From assembly GCA_021781595.1 (NCBI GenBank), contig JAJXWN010000003.1:1-45113 (forward strand): 45,113 nt of DNA, in the 5' to 3' direction. A program made the position numbers and the translations under genes. The notes beneath the pieces are model-generated. The model did not search any database. It was not told the origin of the DNA and saw nothing but the letters and a program-made list of their open reading frames with translations. Source of the stretch: a bacterium. GTDB lineage: Bacteria > Vulcanimicrobiota > Vulcanimicrobiia > Vulcanimicrobiales > Vulcanimicrobiaceae. Shown here piece after piece: positions 18,444 to 27,855 of the stretch. The first letter of the stretch is position 1. Every line of letters begins with the position of its first letter.

Positions 18444-19010
18444 CTACTTCCTCCGCAGGAGCGGCCGAACGGCTGCGACCATCTGGTCGTAGGTGAGCGG
18501 CCCGTCAAAACCGCGCTCGACGATGCCGGCCGGATCGATGACGATCGTGGTCGGCAGACCTAGGGCCGCATAGACGCGCCCGTACTGCTGATCCTCGTCG
18601 AGCAAGACGGGGAAGTGGATGCCGAGCGAATCGGCAAAGGCTCGCGCCCGGCGCGCGGATTCGCCCTGATTGACGCCCAGCACGATCACGTTGCGCGATC
18701 TGTAGGCGGCGTAAAAGCGCTGGAGATCCGGCATCTCGAGGCGACACGGCGGACACCACGAAGCCCAAAGATTCATGAACACGATGTGCCCGCGATACTG
18801 CGCCAACGAGCCTTGCTTGCCATCGAGCGATCGCACCTCGAAGCTCGGAGCTCTATGGCCGGCAAGCGCTGCCGGACCCGCAGCATGGGGTGGGCCGTTA
18901 CGAAAATAGCCTGCTACGACGATCGCCGCCACCAGCAAGCCCGCCACCCAGTAGATCCACGTGAGGCGTTTAGTCACCAATCTCCTATCGGCGCTGCCTA
19001 GGCCACTCAC
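18444..19010 (-). CDS. TlpA/ResA-like membrane-anchored thioredoxin-fold protein
   Basis: Single N-terminal TM, NLWASWCPPCRLEMPDLQRFY active site, GLPTTIVIDPAGIV. Confidence 0.9.
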   Translation of the reverse strand: MSGLGSADRRLVTKRLTWIYWVAGLLVAAIVVAGYFRNGPPHAAGPAALAGHRAPSFEVRSLDGKQGSLAQYRGHIVFMNLWASWCPPCRLEMPDLQRFYAAYRSRNVIVLGVNQGESARRARAFADSLGIHFPVLLDEDQQYGRVYAALGLPTTIVIDPAGIVERGFDGPLTYDQMVAAVRPLLRRK

Positions 19011-19068
19011 CTTCTTTGCGCCACGAGCGCCGTAGGTAAGCCCCTTCCTGCGGCGAAACCGCGATGCC

Positions 19069-19959
19069 GTGCCGGCTCAGATCCTCGACGGTCGCGCTGT
19101 CGCCAATGATTTGCGCGCCGAACTCACCGCCCGTAGCGCGGCGCTGCGCGTGCTTGGGATCCATCCGCGGCTAGCGGTAATACTGGTCGGCAAGGACGTA
19201 TCCTCGCTTGCCTACGTTCGTAACCTCGTCAAGACCGGCGAGCGAATCGGCATCGCGATACAAATCGACGAGCTGCGCGAGGACGCGACTGCGCCGCAAG
19301 TTCGCGCGCATCTGGAACGCCTTCAGGACGATCGTACCGTTCACGGCGTCATCCTCCAGCAACCGTTGCCGCCCCATCTCTCGATACGCAACGTCGCCGA
19401 CGCGATGCCGATCGAGAAAGACGTCGACGGAACGCATCCGGTAAACCAAGGGAACTTGGCATTCGGCAGCGGCTCGGAGTTCGTGCCGGCGACGCCCGCC
19501 GCCGTCATGCTGTTATTGGAACGCAGCCGGCACTGGCCGTTGCGCGGACGCCGAGCGGTGATGATCGGCCGCTCGATCGTCGTGGGTGCGCCGGTCGCCA
19601 TGCTGATGCTCGCCCACGATGCAACCGTCACCATCCTGCACAAAGAGTCGGCGGCTCTGCAGCCCTACGTGCGCTTGGCCGAGGTGGTGGTGACGGCCAC
19701 CGGCGTTCCGGGATTGATCGGAGGAGCCGACATCGCTCCGGGTGCGACGGTCATCGACGTCGGAACGACCGTGGTCGCGGGCACGCTGCGCGGCGACGTG
19801 GATTTTGCTTCGGCCGTTGCGGTCGCCGGCGCGATAACGCCCGTACCGGGAGGAGTCGGACCGCTCACCAACGTCGCGCTGCTGCGCAACGTTATCGAGG
19901 CGGCTTCCCGATCTGCAGGTCTTCGTCCAGGAATTGCCCGAGCGCAGCCGCAAGAGTGA
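19069..19959 (+). CDS. folD: Bifunctional methylenetetrahydrofolate dehydrogenase/cyclohydrolase
   Basis: GVILQQPLPPHL, KDVDGTHPVNQGNLA, RAVMIGRSIVVGAPVAMLML, TPVPGGVGPLTNVALLRN; GTG start. Confidence 0.95.
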   Translation: MPAQILDGRAVANDLRAELTARSAALRVLGIHPRLAVILVGKDVSSLAYVRNLVKTGERIGIAIQIDELREDATAPQVRAHLERLQDDRTVHGVILQQPLPPHLSIRNVADAMPIEKDVDGTHPVNQGNLAFGSGSEFVPATPAAVMLLLERSRHWPLRGRRAVMIGRSIVVGAPVAMLMLAHDATVTILHKESAALQPYVRLAEVVVTATGVPGLIGGADIAPGATVIDVGTTVVAGTLRGDVDFASAVAVAGAITPVPGGVGPLTNVALLRNVIEAASRSAGLRPGIARAQPQE

Positions 19960-20597
19960 TGCGAATGTACGATGACCTCTCAGCCTATCTGGAAGCGGTG
20001 CATCCGGAGCCGGATCCGCTGCTGCTGGAACTCGAACAGTACGGCCGCAAAGAGGATATGCTCGGCGTGACGCGCCCGGTCGGCCGGCTGCTCTCGGTAC
20101 TGGTTCACTGCATGCAGGCCAATCGCATTCTCGAGATCGGCACCGCGTACGGGTATGCCACCCTATGGATGGCGCTAGCCTTACCGCCTGCCGGGCGGAT
20201 CTGGAGCTTCGACCCCGACATCGAGCGCACGGAGGTCGCGCGCTCGTATTTCGACCGCGCCGGCATCTCCGATCGCATCGAGATCATCAACCAATCGGCG
20301 CTCCCCGTATTGCCAACTTTCCCGCAACGCAACCTCGACATCGCCTTCATCGACGGCGAGAAGACCGAGTACGAGGCGTATCTCGAACTCTGCGCGCCGC
20401 TCCTCAAACTCTCGGGGCTGATCGTCGTGCACAACGTCTTGCTGGGCGGCCGAGTTGCACGCAAACCGGCGCGCGGCGACGATGCGGCGGTCGTCGCCAT
20501 CCGGCGTTTCAACGAGGTCTTCCTGAGCCGTCCCGATCTGGATGCGACGATCATTCCGCTGGGCGGCGGAACGGGTATCGGGGCTCGCAAACGGTGA
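19956..20597 (+). CDS. Class I SAM-dependent O-methyltransferase (family 3)
   Basis: ILEIGTAYGYATLWMALALPPAGRIWSFD, DIAFIDGEKTEYEAYLELCAPLLKLSGLIVVHNVL. Confidence 0.88.
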   Translation: MMRMYDDLSAYLEAVHPEPDPLLLELEQYGRKEDMLGVTRPVGRLLSVLVHCMQANRILEIGTAYGYATLWMALALPPAGRIWSFDPDIERTEVARSYFDRAGISDRIEIINQSALPVLPTFPQRNLDIAFIDGEKTEYEAYLELCAPLLKLSGLIVVHNVLLGGRVARKPARGDDAAVVAIRRFNEVFLSRPDLDATIIPLGGGTGIGARKR

Positions 20598-21079
20598 ACC
20601 CGCCGGGCGCGGCGGAGTTCAAGAGCGCGATGCGCCGCGTACCCACCGGCGTAACCGTCGTAACCAGCCTGCGCGAGCACGAACCGCGCGGCGCGACCGT
20701 AAGCGCGTTTGCCGGCGTCTCGGCCGATCCGCCGAGTGTGCTGATCTGCGTCAACCGCGAGGCGCGAACCTACCTCTTCATAGCAGCGTCGAAGATCTTT
20801 TGCGTCAACGTCTTGAGCTTGAATCAGCGCGATCTGGCCGAACGCTTCTCCGGCCAGCTGCGTGACGATCAATTCGATGGTATCGCATACCGTACCGAGG
20901 CGACTGGCGCGGCCGTCCTCGACGGAACGATCGCGTATTTCGACTGCGAGGTGATTGAAGAGCTGCGGGCCGGTTCGCATTCGATCTTCGTCGGGCGCGT
21001 ACTCGCTTGTTCCGGGCACGCCGAAAGCCCGCTCGGATACTTCGACGGCGCGTTCCACGACTTTCAGGTTCGCGGCTAG
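20594..21079 (+). CDS. Flavin reductase family protein
   Basis: GTG 20594; MRRVPTGVTVVTSLREHEPRGATVSAFAGVSADPPSVLICVNREARTY...FCVNVLSLNQRDLAERFSG. Confidence 0.88.
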   Translation: MNPPGAAEFKSAMRRVPTGVTVVTSLREHEPRGATVSAFAGVSADPPSVLICVNREARTYLFIAASKIFCVNVLSLNQRDLAERFSGQLRDDQFDGIAYRTEATGAAVLDGTIAYFDCEVIEELRAGSHSIFVGRVLACSGHAESPLGYFDGAFHDFQVRG

Positions 21080-21082
21080 GCT

Positions 21083-21724
21083 ATGCTCCTCGAGCACTTT
21101 GCGGTCGGTCCGCTCGCTTGCAACTGCACGATCGTCGCCGATGAGCGTAGCGGCGAAGCTCTCGTCGTGGACGGCGGCGACGGCATCGACGAAGTCGTCA
21201 GACGCCTAGCCGCCGGCGGCCTGCGCGCGACGCACCTGCTGCATACGCACGCCCATATCGACCATATCGGCGACCTCGGGCGCCTGCGCGAGCGTACGGG
21301 CGCACGTGGCTTCCTGCACCCGGCCGATCTGCCGCTCTATCGTACGCTCGCGCTGCAAGCGCGTTGGATCGGCTTGGCCGCGGCCCCGGCGGTCGTGGAG
21401 CTCGACGGCGATCTCCATGACGGCGACGTGCTGCGCCTGGGCGACGGGCGCATCTCCGTACTCCACACCCCGGGTCATACGCCCGGCAGCGTCTGTTTCG
21501 AAATCGCCAACGGACCGGCGACCACGATCCTTTCCGGCGACACACTCTTCGCGGGCTCCATCGGGCGATGGGATCTAGGCGGCACCTCGATGGAGGATAT
21601 CGTGTCGTCGATCCAGCGCAAACTCATGGGCTACCCGGACGACGCGCCGGTGATCCCAGGCCACGGCCCCCTCACGACCATCGGCACCGAACGCCGCACC
21701 AACCCCTATCTGCTCGGCCGCTAA
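21083..21724 (+). CDS. MBL-fold metallohydrolase (glyoxalase II-like)
   Basis: HTHAHIDHIGD, HTPGHTPGSVCF, LSGDTLFAGSIGRWDL, VIPGHGPLTTIGTER. Confidence 0.9.
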   Translation: MLLEHFAVGPLACNCTIVADERSGEALVVDGGDGIDEVVRRLAAGGLRATHLLHTHAHIDHIGDLGRLRERTGARGFLHPADLPLYRTLALQARWIGLAAAPAVVELDGDLHDGDVLRLGDGRISVLHTPGHTPGSVCFEIANGPATTILSGDTLFAGSIGRWDLGGTSMEDIVSSIQRKLMGYPDDAPVIPGHGPLTTIGTERRTNPYLLGR

Positions 21725-21730
21725 CCAGCC

Positions 21731-22219
21731 TCAGTGCAGTTGGATGACGATCTTGCCGTCGCGAGCGGGAGCTTGCGGCGTAGACGACTGCTGCACGGGC
21801 GCGGGGCTCCGCGGCACGGGAATGGCGGCGTAGTCCGGGACCGCACCCGAAGCGACTTTGCGACGGTAATCGTCGATCGCTACGTGCAGCGCTTCGAGCG
21901 CGCGCTGTGGGTAATCTTTTTTCTTCTCGGGATACCCTCCGAGCTCGTCTTCGATCTCGCGCTCGCTCAGGCGCGCTGCTTCGTCGATGGTCTTTCCCCG
22001 GACGAGGTCCACGACCAAGCTGCACGTTGCGGTGCCGAATCCACAGCCGGTCGTGAAATACGAGATCTCCTCGACGATCGCTCCCGGTCCGATCTTCAGA
22101 AAGAAACTATACATATCGCCGCACGAATCGCTGAAATATTCACCGCTGGCGGTCGGGTGATCCATGGTGCGAAAACCCGCGCGCTCCTCGACTAAACGCT
22201 GAAACTTCGGGAAATTCAA
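21731..22219 (-). CDS. NifU/IscU-like U-type scaffold homologue, atypical
   Basis: DHPTASGEYFSDSCGDMYSFFLKI...TTGCGFGTATCSLVVDLVRGKTIDEAARL; third canonical Cys position occupied by KKKDYPQRAL; Pro-rich C-terminal extension. Confidence 0.75.
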   Translation of the reverse strand: MNFPKFQRLVEERAGFRTMDHPTASGEYFSDSCGDMYSFFLKIGPGAIVEEISYFTTGCGFGTATCSLVVDLVRGKTIDEAARLSEREIEDELGGYPEKKKDYPQRALEALHVAIDDYRRKVASGAVPDYAAIPVPRSPAPVQQSSTPQAPARDGKIVIQLH

Positions 22220-22250
22220 GGCATTAAATCCTTCTCAAAGATACCCCGCA

Positions 22251-22892
22251 TTAGGGACGAACCGGATCCACTTGGAGCTCGAAACGGCACCGGTCGCCGC
22301 CGGTTGCGAGCGAATCGGTCTGCACGTGCCGGCCGCCGATCGTCCAATCGATGACGTTGTGGATCACCGAGCACACTTCGGGATTCTCCTTGGCGACCTC
22401 GGAGTACGGGCAGTTGTGCTCCTGCAGCGCGAAGCCGCCGTCGATCGAATCGTACTCGGCTACGACCCCCTGCTCGCGCAGCATGCCGGCGAGCTGCGCG
22501 ACTTTCCCTTCGGCGTCGGGCGCCGTCATGCGGTCGCGTGCCTTCTCGGTCGCGCGCTTGGCGATGCCGTCGAAGACGTCGCCCACCGCCTCCGGTCCGA
22601 AACGTTCGCGCACCTCGCGCAGCACCGCGCCGAGCATCTTGTCATACTGCTGCGGGAAGATCTTCTCGGCTTCGGGCGTAAGCGAAAACTCGTAGGTCGG
22701 CTTGGTCGGTCCCCGCCGAACCGAGCGCTCGACGACGAGGCCATCGCGCTCAAGCACGACCAGCTGCTGGCGAATCGCGTTGGGCGAAAGACCGAACACC
22801 TTGGCAAGGTCTACAGCGGAGGCCGTACGGCACTGGCGCAGCTCCGCCACGATCTTTCCGCGGGTCGTCTGGAAGAAACGGTCGGCTTGCAT
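22251..22892 (-). CDS. sufR: SufR-like Fe-S-responsive HTH transcriptional regulator
   Basis: N-term winged HTH (ASAVDLAKVFGLSPNAIRQQLVVLERDGLVVER), C-terminal Cys cluster NCPYSEVAKENPEVCSVI...GGDRCRFEL, divergent from suf genes. Confidence 0.8.
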   Translation of the reverse strand: MQADRFFQTTRGKIVAELRQCRTASAVDLAKVFGLSPNAIRQQLVVLERDGLVVERSVRRGPTKPTYEFSLTPEAEKIFPQQYDKMLGAVLREVRERFGPEAVGDVFDGIAKRATEKARDRMTAPDAEGKVAQLAGMLREQGVVAEYDSIDGGFALQEHNCPYSEVAKENPEVCSVIHNVIDWTIGGRHVQTDSLATGGDRCRFELQVDPVRP

Positions 22893-22939
22893 ATCTAACC
22901 CGATACTACCATGGAAACACTAGATAGTCCAGGTTTTCC

Positions 22940-22969
22940 TTGACTTTCCGCCGCCGCATCCGATAGGAT
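22940..22969 (+). promoter_or_regulatory. Candidate sigma-70-type promoter of the sufC operon (TTGACT - 18 bp - TAGGAT)
   Basis: TTGACT 22940-22945, TAGGAT 22964-22969, in the sufR/sufC divergent intergenic region. Confidence 0.4.
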
Positions 22970-23024
22970 AGACCTGCGCCCACTCTGCAACATCGAAACG
23001 TCACCCACATTCAAAGGAGCCAGC

Positions 23025-23795
23025 GTGTCCGAGCCGGGACTTCGCATCAACGATCTGCGCGCAAGCGTCGCGGGCAACGATATTCTCAAGGGCATCAACT
23101 TGACGGTCGAGCCCGGCAAGGTCCACGCCCTGATGGGCCCCAACGGCAGCGGCAAATCGACGCTCGCCTTCTCGCTGAGCGGCCATCCCGCTTACGTGGT
23201 TACGGGCGGCACGGCGACGCTCGACGGCGAGAATCTTCTCGGCCTTCTGCCCGATAAGCGCGCCAAAGCCGGCCTCTTCCTCTCGTTTCAGTATCCCGCG
23301 GCGATCCCGGGCGTCAAGGTGGCGAACTTTCTGTACGCCGCGCGCCAAGCCGTTCGCCCCGGCGATCTGACGCCCGCGAAGTTCCGCGCGCTGCTCGTGG
23401 AAAAGATGGAACTGCTCGACATGGACCCGACGTTTTTGGGCCGCTACCTGAACGACGGTTTCTCCGGCGGCGAGAAAAAGCGTCTGGAGATGCTCCAACT
23501 CGCAGTGCTCGCACCGCGCTACGCGATTCTCGACGAGACCGACTCCGGGCTCGACGTCGACGCGCTTCGGGCCGTTGGCGAATCGGTGAGAGCGATGCGC
23601 GAATCCGGCGAAGGACGCGCGACCGGTTTCCTCATCATCACGCATTACCCGCGCATCCTCCATCACGTCAAGCCCGACGCCGTTCACGTGATGGTCGGCG
23701 GCCGCATCGTCAAGCAAGGCGGCGCGGATCTCGCCGAACTGATCGAACGCGATGGCTACGACAAGATTCGCGAAGAGATCGAAGCGGTTGCCTAG
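23025..23795 (+). CDS. sufC: Fe-S cluster assembly ATPase SufC
   Basis: ABC ATPase: HALMGPNGSGKSTLAFSLSGHP, GFSGGEKKRLEMLQLAVLAPRYAILDETDSGLDVDALR. Confidence 0.95.
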   Translation: MSEPGLRINDLRASVAGNDILKGINLTVEPGKVHALMGPNGSGKSTLAFSLSGHPAYVVTGGTATLDGENLLGLLPDKRAKAGLFLSFQYPAAIPGVKVANFLYAARQAVRPGDLTPAKFRALLVEKMELLDMDPTFLGRYLNDGFSGGEKKRLEMLQLAVLAPRYAILDETDSGLDVDALRAVGESVRAMRESGEGRATGFLIITHYPRILHHVKPDAVHVMVGGRIVKQGGADLAELIERDGYDKIREEIEAVA

Positions 23796-24999
23796 TTCGC
23801 TTGCGGCGCCCGTCCTTGGGATCGCCCCCGAGAACGCAGAGGCACTCGTCCAACGTTTCGAAACGTCGCCGCTCTTGCGCGCGGCCCGAAGCGAAGCGCT
23901 TGCTGCGTACTTCGCGCTGGCGTCCGGCCGCGCTCCGGCCGGGCGCTATTGGAAGATCGACCTCGATGCTTTGGACCTCTCGCGGGTCGAGGTGCGCGCC
24001 GAAGCCGCGCCTCCGCGCATCGCCGCAACGCTCTCGCGCGGCGCGATTGCATGCGACCTGCCGACCGCTCAGCGCGTGCATCCGCAACTCCTCGAGCGCG
24101 CGCTCGGAACGGCGGTCAGCGCGCGAACGAGAAAGTTCGCGTCGCTCGCAACCGCGTTCGGCAATACCGGCGCGTTCGTATACGTCCCAGCCGGCGTCTC
24201 CGTCGACGACCCGATCGAGATCGCATACGCCGCCGGCGAGACCGCGCTCTTCCCGCACACGATCGTACTGGCCGAAGCTGACGCCCGCTGCACGGTGATC
24301 TGCACTCTCGAGGGCGGCACTGAAGGCTCGTTCGTCTGCGGCATCGATGAGATCGTTACCGGCGAACGCGCGAGCGTCTCGTTTGCTTCCGTGCAGACGC
24401 TGGCACTCGGCGCGCGTTCGATCTTCACGCGCGCCGCCCGGCCGGGCAAGGACGCGCACCTCGCCTGGGCGATCGCCGAACTGGGCGCGGATCTGTGCGC
24501 GAGCGCGGTCGAGATCGAGATCGAGCAGACCGGTGCCGACGCGCAAATCGCCGCCATCTTCTGTCCGAGTGGCGACCAGCACGTCGACCTCGTCACGACC
24601 GTCGATCACAAGGTCGGCCAGGCTCGCTCGGAGACGATCGTGAGATCGGCCGCGACCGGCCGCGGGCAGGCGCGTTACCTCGGCAACATCAGCATCGCCG
24701 CGCACGCACAAGGCAGCGACGCATCGCTGCGTGACGACGCACTACTGCTCTCGAAAAAAGCGCACGTCGATTCGGTCCCGGCACTCGAGATCGCCGCCAA
24801 CGACGTCAAAGCCTACCACGGCGCTACCGTAGGAGCGCTCGACGAAGAGCAGATCTTCTATATGACCAGCCGCGGCATCGAACGCGACGAGGCCGAGCGC
24901 ATGATCGTCCTCGGATTCTTCGAACCGGTCATCGATCGCTTCCCCACGCGAGAGTTGCGCGAGCGGATACGCGCGGCGCTTCAAGCGAAGGCGGGCTGA
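23788..24999 (+). CDS. sufD: SufB/SufD family Fe-S assembly protein (SufD-like)
   Basis: Likely TTG 23788 start; GNTGAFVYVPAGVSVDDPIEI, ARYLGNISIAAHAQGSDASLRDDALLLSKKAHVDSVPALEIAANDVKAYHGATVGALDEEQIFYMTSRGI. Confidence 0.88.
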   Translation: MPSSLAAPVLGIAPENAEALVQRFETSPLLRAARSEALAAYFALASGRAPAGRYWKIDLDALDLSRVEVRAEAAPPRIAATLSRGAIACDLPTAQRVHPQLLERALGTAVSARTRKFASLATAFGNTGAFVYVPAGVSVDDPIEIAYAAGETALFPHTIVLAEADARCTVICTLEGGTEGSFVCGIDEIVTGERASVSFASVQTLALGARSIFTRAARPGKDAHLAWAIAELGADLCASAVEIEIEQTGADAQIAAIFCPSGDQHVDLVTTVDHKVGQARSETIVRSAATGRGQARYLGNISIAAHAQGSDASLRDDALLLSKKAHVDSVPALEIAANDVKAYHGATVGALDEEQIFYMTSRGIERDEAERMIVLGFFEPVIDRFPTRELRERIRAALQAKAG

Positions 25000-25000
25000 C

Positions 25001-26287
25001 GTGCGCGCTTGCGTAGCGGACGACGCCTCGAAGCTCGCGCGCATCGTCGGCGATTTCCCAATCCTGCGCGAACGCACGGTGCGGGGCCGGCGTCTGGTCT
25101 ATCTGGACTCCGCCGCCACCTCCCAAAAACCCCAGTGCGTGATCGATGCGTTGGTGACGTACTATTCCACCTACAACGCCAACATCCACCGCGGCGTCTA
25201 CGAGATCGCCGCGCGCGCGACTGATGCCTTCGAAGACGCCCGCGCGAAAGTTGCGCGTTTCGTCAACGCCAATCCGCGCGACCTGGTGTGGACGCGCAAC
25301 ACGACCGAAGCCATCAATCTGGTCGCCCACTCGTGGGGCGGCGCGAACATCAAGCCCGGGGACGTCATTCTCGTCACGCAGTTGGAGCACCATTCCAACC
25401 TCGTGCCGTGGCAGGAGCTGGCGGCGAAAACCGGCGCGCGCCTAGCCTACGTACCGGTCGACGACCGCGGCCTGCACGTCCTCGACGACCTGGACGATCT
25501 GTTGGACGGCGTCAAACTCGTTGCGCTCTCGCACGTGAGCAACACGCTGGGTACGATCGCGCCGCTCGACGTCATCGTGCCCAGAGCCCACGCGGCCGGC
25601 GCGGTCGTGCTGGTCGACGGAGCGCAGGCGGCACCGAACATGCCGGTCGACGTGAAAGCGCTCGACGTCGATTTCTACGCGTTCAGCGGTCACAAGATGT
25701 GCGCGCCGACCGGCATCGGCGCCCTTTACGGCAAACGCGCCCTGCTCGAGGCGATGCCTCCCTTCCTCACCGGGGGAGACATGATCCGGACGGTGACCTA
25801 CGAAGGCGCGACCTTTAACGATCTGCCATGGAAATTCGAGGCCGGAACCAGCAACATCGCCGGAGCGATTGGGTTCGGCGCGGCCGTCGAGTACCTCTCG
25901 CAGATCGGCATGGAATGGGTCCGCGAACACGAGCGTTCGCTTGCGAGCTACGCATTCGAACGTTTGCGCGAACTCGAGCCTCGGGGGCTGGTGGTCTACG
26001 GACCGCGCGACCCCGACCTCGTCGCCGACGTTATCTCGTTTAACTACGCGGACATTCATCCGCACGACCTGGCCTCGATCCTCGACGGAGAAGGGGTCTG
26101 CATCCGGGCCGGTCACCATTGCACGATGCCGCTCATGGAGAAGATGGGCTGGCCCGCAACCGCGCGCGCGTCGTTCTATATCTACAACACGAAGCAGGAC
26201 GTCGACGCGCTGATCGACGCCCTCGGAAAAGCGGCAGCCATATTCAAGATCGGCCGGGCCGGCGTGGCCGGTGCTCTCGACGGCTAG
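25001..26287 (+). CDS. sufS: SufS family cysteine desulfurase
   Basis: VYLDSAATSQKPQCVIDALVTYY, HHSNLVPWQ, VDGAQAAPNMPVDVKALDVDFYAFSGHKMCAPTGIGALYG, RAGHHCTMPLM. Confidence 0.95.
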   Translation: MRACVADDASKLARIVGDFPILRERTVRGRRLVYLDSAATSQKPQCVIDALVTYYSTYNANIHRGVYEIAARATDAFEDARAKVARFVNANPRDLVWTRNTTEAINLVAHSWGGANIKPGDVILVTQLEHHSNLVPWQELAAKTGARLAYVPVDDRGLHVLDDLDDLLDGVKLVALSHVSNTLGTIAPLDVIVPRAHAAGAVVLVDGAQAAPNMPVDVKALDVDFYAFSGHKMCAPTGIGALYGKRALLEAMPPFLTGGDMIRTVTYEGATFNDLPWKFEAGTSNIAGAIGFGAAVEYLSQIGMEWVREHERSLASYAFERLRELEPRGLVVYGPRDPDLVADVISFNYADIHPHDLASILDGEGVCIRAGHHCTMPLMEKMGWPATARASFYIYNTKQDVDALIDALGKAAAIFKIGRAGVAGALDG

Positions 26288-26305
26288 CGCGAAACGCTGG
26301 GCACG

Positions 26306-26698
26306 ATGGACGACTTCTACCGCGACTACATCCTCGATCATTACCGCAACCCGCGGAACTTCGGACATCTCGAACATCCGGACGTCGTCGCGGAGGATAC
26401 GAATCCGCTCTGCGGCGACCGGATCCGCATGGAGCTTCTGGTCGACGCAAACGGCACCGTCGCCGACGTGCGCTTCTTCGGCAAGGGCTGCGCCATCAGC
26501 CAAGCCTCGGCGTCGATGCTCACCGAGTCGGTCAAAGGTCGCCCGCTCGCCGACGTCGCGCGCCTGACCAAAGAGGCCGTGCTCGAAAACGTCGGCATCG
26601 GCATCAGCCCGACTCGCCTCAAGTGCGCGATGCTCGGCTTGAAGGTTCTCAAGACCGCAGCCGTCGGCCAACTGGCAAGCTGGCCCGACGAAGATTAG
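26306..26698 (+). CDS. sufU: SufU-type Fe-S assembly scaffold/sulfurtransferase
   Basis: YRNPRNFG, NPLCGDRIRM, GKGCAISQASASMLTE, RLKCAMLGLKVL: all three conserved Cys present. Confidence 0.93.
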   Translation: MDDFYRDYILDHYRNPRNFGHLEHPDVVAEDTNPLCGDRIRMELLVDANGTVADVRFFGKGCAISQASASMLTESVKGRPLADVARLTKEAVLENVGIGISPTRLKCAMLGLKVLKTAAVGQLASWPDED

Positions 26699-27029
26699 CC
26701 GTTCCGCTATGACTGGATTCAAGCATCGGCATCAGCGATCTGGAGCCCGCGATCGCATCGCTGCTGGCCTCAGCGTACGTCGAGAGCGTGGTTCTCCGTC
26801 CTGCTCGGTGCCGCGCCCAACCGGCCCTCCCGTCACCGTACCGGCGGTCGGCGTATCGCGCTACATGGCAACGACGGGCCCTATGACGCGGCACGCGGCG
26901 CACGCCTGTGGGAACGGTACGAATACACCGCAACAAGGATACGAAAGGTTGTACGCCGATCTGAACGCCGATTCACGCACTGCCCAAACCGTACCGTACG
27001 TAACGGGCATCACCTTGGCGAACTGAGAG

Positions 27030-27746
27030 ATGCGCATTGCGGGATACGTCATACTGATTGCGAGCTCGCTTTTTCTTATATTGTTCGTCATGGCCGAACT
27101 CGGCGGCGGACATGTAGGCATACTGCCGTTCTTCATCTCGGTTTTTCTCGCCGCTTTGGGATGGAGCTTCGTCAAGTCTGGAAAAGCAATCATACAAGTG
27201 CAGGTACCGGCCGGCGGAATCACGGAGCCGGCGACGGTAGAGATGCCGATGTTCCCGGGGATAGCGATGGTCGTAGCGCAGCAGAACGCGCGGGATTGGC
27301 GACGCGTGCTGTACATCGCCGGCGGTTTCATGGTCGTTTTCGCCATAATCGGTGCGCTGATCGACCTATTGGATGCGACTCCGGGAGAGGGTGCCACAAT
27401 GTTAGGCGCCTTCGGGAGCGTCGGTGTGGCGACCGCCGTGATGATTACCGGAATCTCCTGGCTGGTGATGCGACTGCCGCTGAGGCGCGACCTACGCACC
27501 GCACACTACCTGCGAACGACGGGCCCCATGCAGGTCGTGGCGATTCCGTTTTCGAGCGGCGCAACGTTGCGGCTGGCCGACCGCGCGTTCCTCATGAACG
27601 GTACCGCTGTGATACGCGCTCTCGGTAGCGTCAGTCGGGGAACTGTAGATTACTCTGCGCACGGCCACGTGATCTTGGCGGCATGGGATAGCCAGGGCCG
27701 TAAAGTGTACGGCGCACCCGGCTATAACGTAGAACTTGGCGTGTGA
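27030..27746 (+). CDS. Hypothetical membrane protein
   Basis: 238 aa with four hydrophobic segments (IAGYVILIASSLFLILFVM, GILPFFISVFLAALGWSF, VLYIAGGFMVVFAIIGALI, VGVATAVMITGISWLVM). Confidence 0.6.
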   Translation: MRIAGYVILIASSLFLILFVMAELGGGHVGILPFFISVFLAALGWSFVKSGKAIIQVQVPAGGITEPATVEMPMFPGIAMVVAQQNARDWRRVLYIAGGFMVVFAIIGALIDLLDATPGEGATMLGAFGSVGVATAVMITGISWLVMRLPLRRDLRTAHYLRTTGPMQVVAIPFSSGATLRLADRAFLMNGTAVIRALGSVSRGTVDYSAHGHVILAAWDSQGRKVYGAPGYNVELGV

Positions 27747-27855
27747 CCAGAGATGTGCGGCGGCGGAGCACGCCTACTGGACGAAAGCCGTGCTGGTGTG
27801 CGGCTTTTAACGATTTTTATTCGTAGGCGTCTGCCGAAGGGTAATCATCACCGTA

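Noticed and set aside
23710-24711. 333-aa minus-strand ORF over sufC/sufD
   Set aside because: Shadow ORF opposite conserved SUF genes.
25442-26722. 426-aa minus-strand ORF over sufS/sufU
   Set aside because: Shadow ORF opposite conserved SUF genes.
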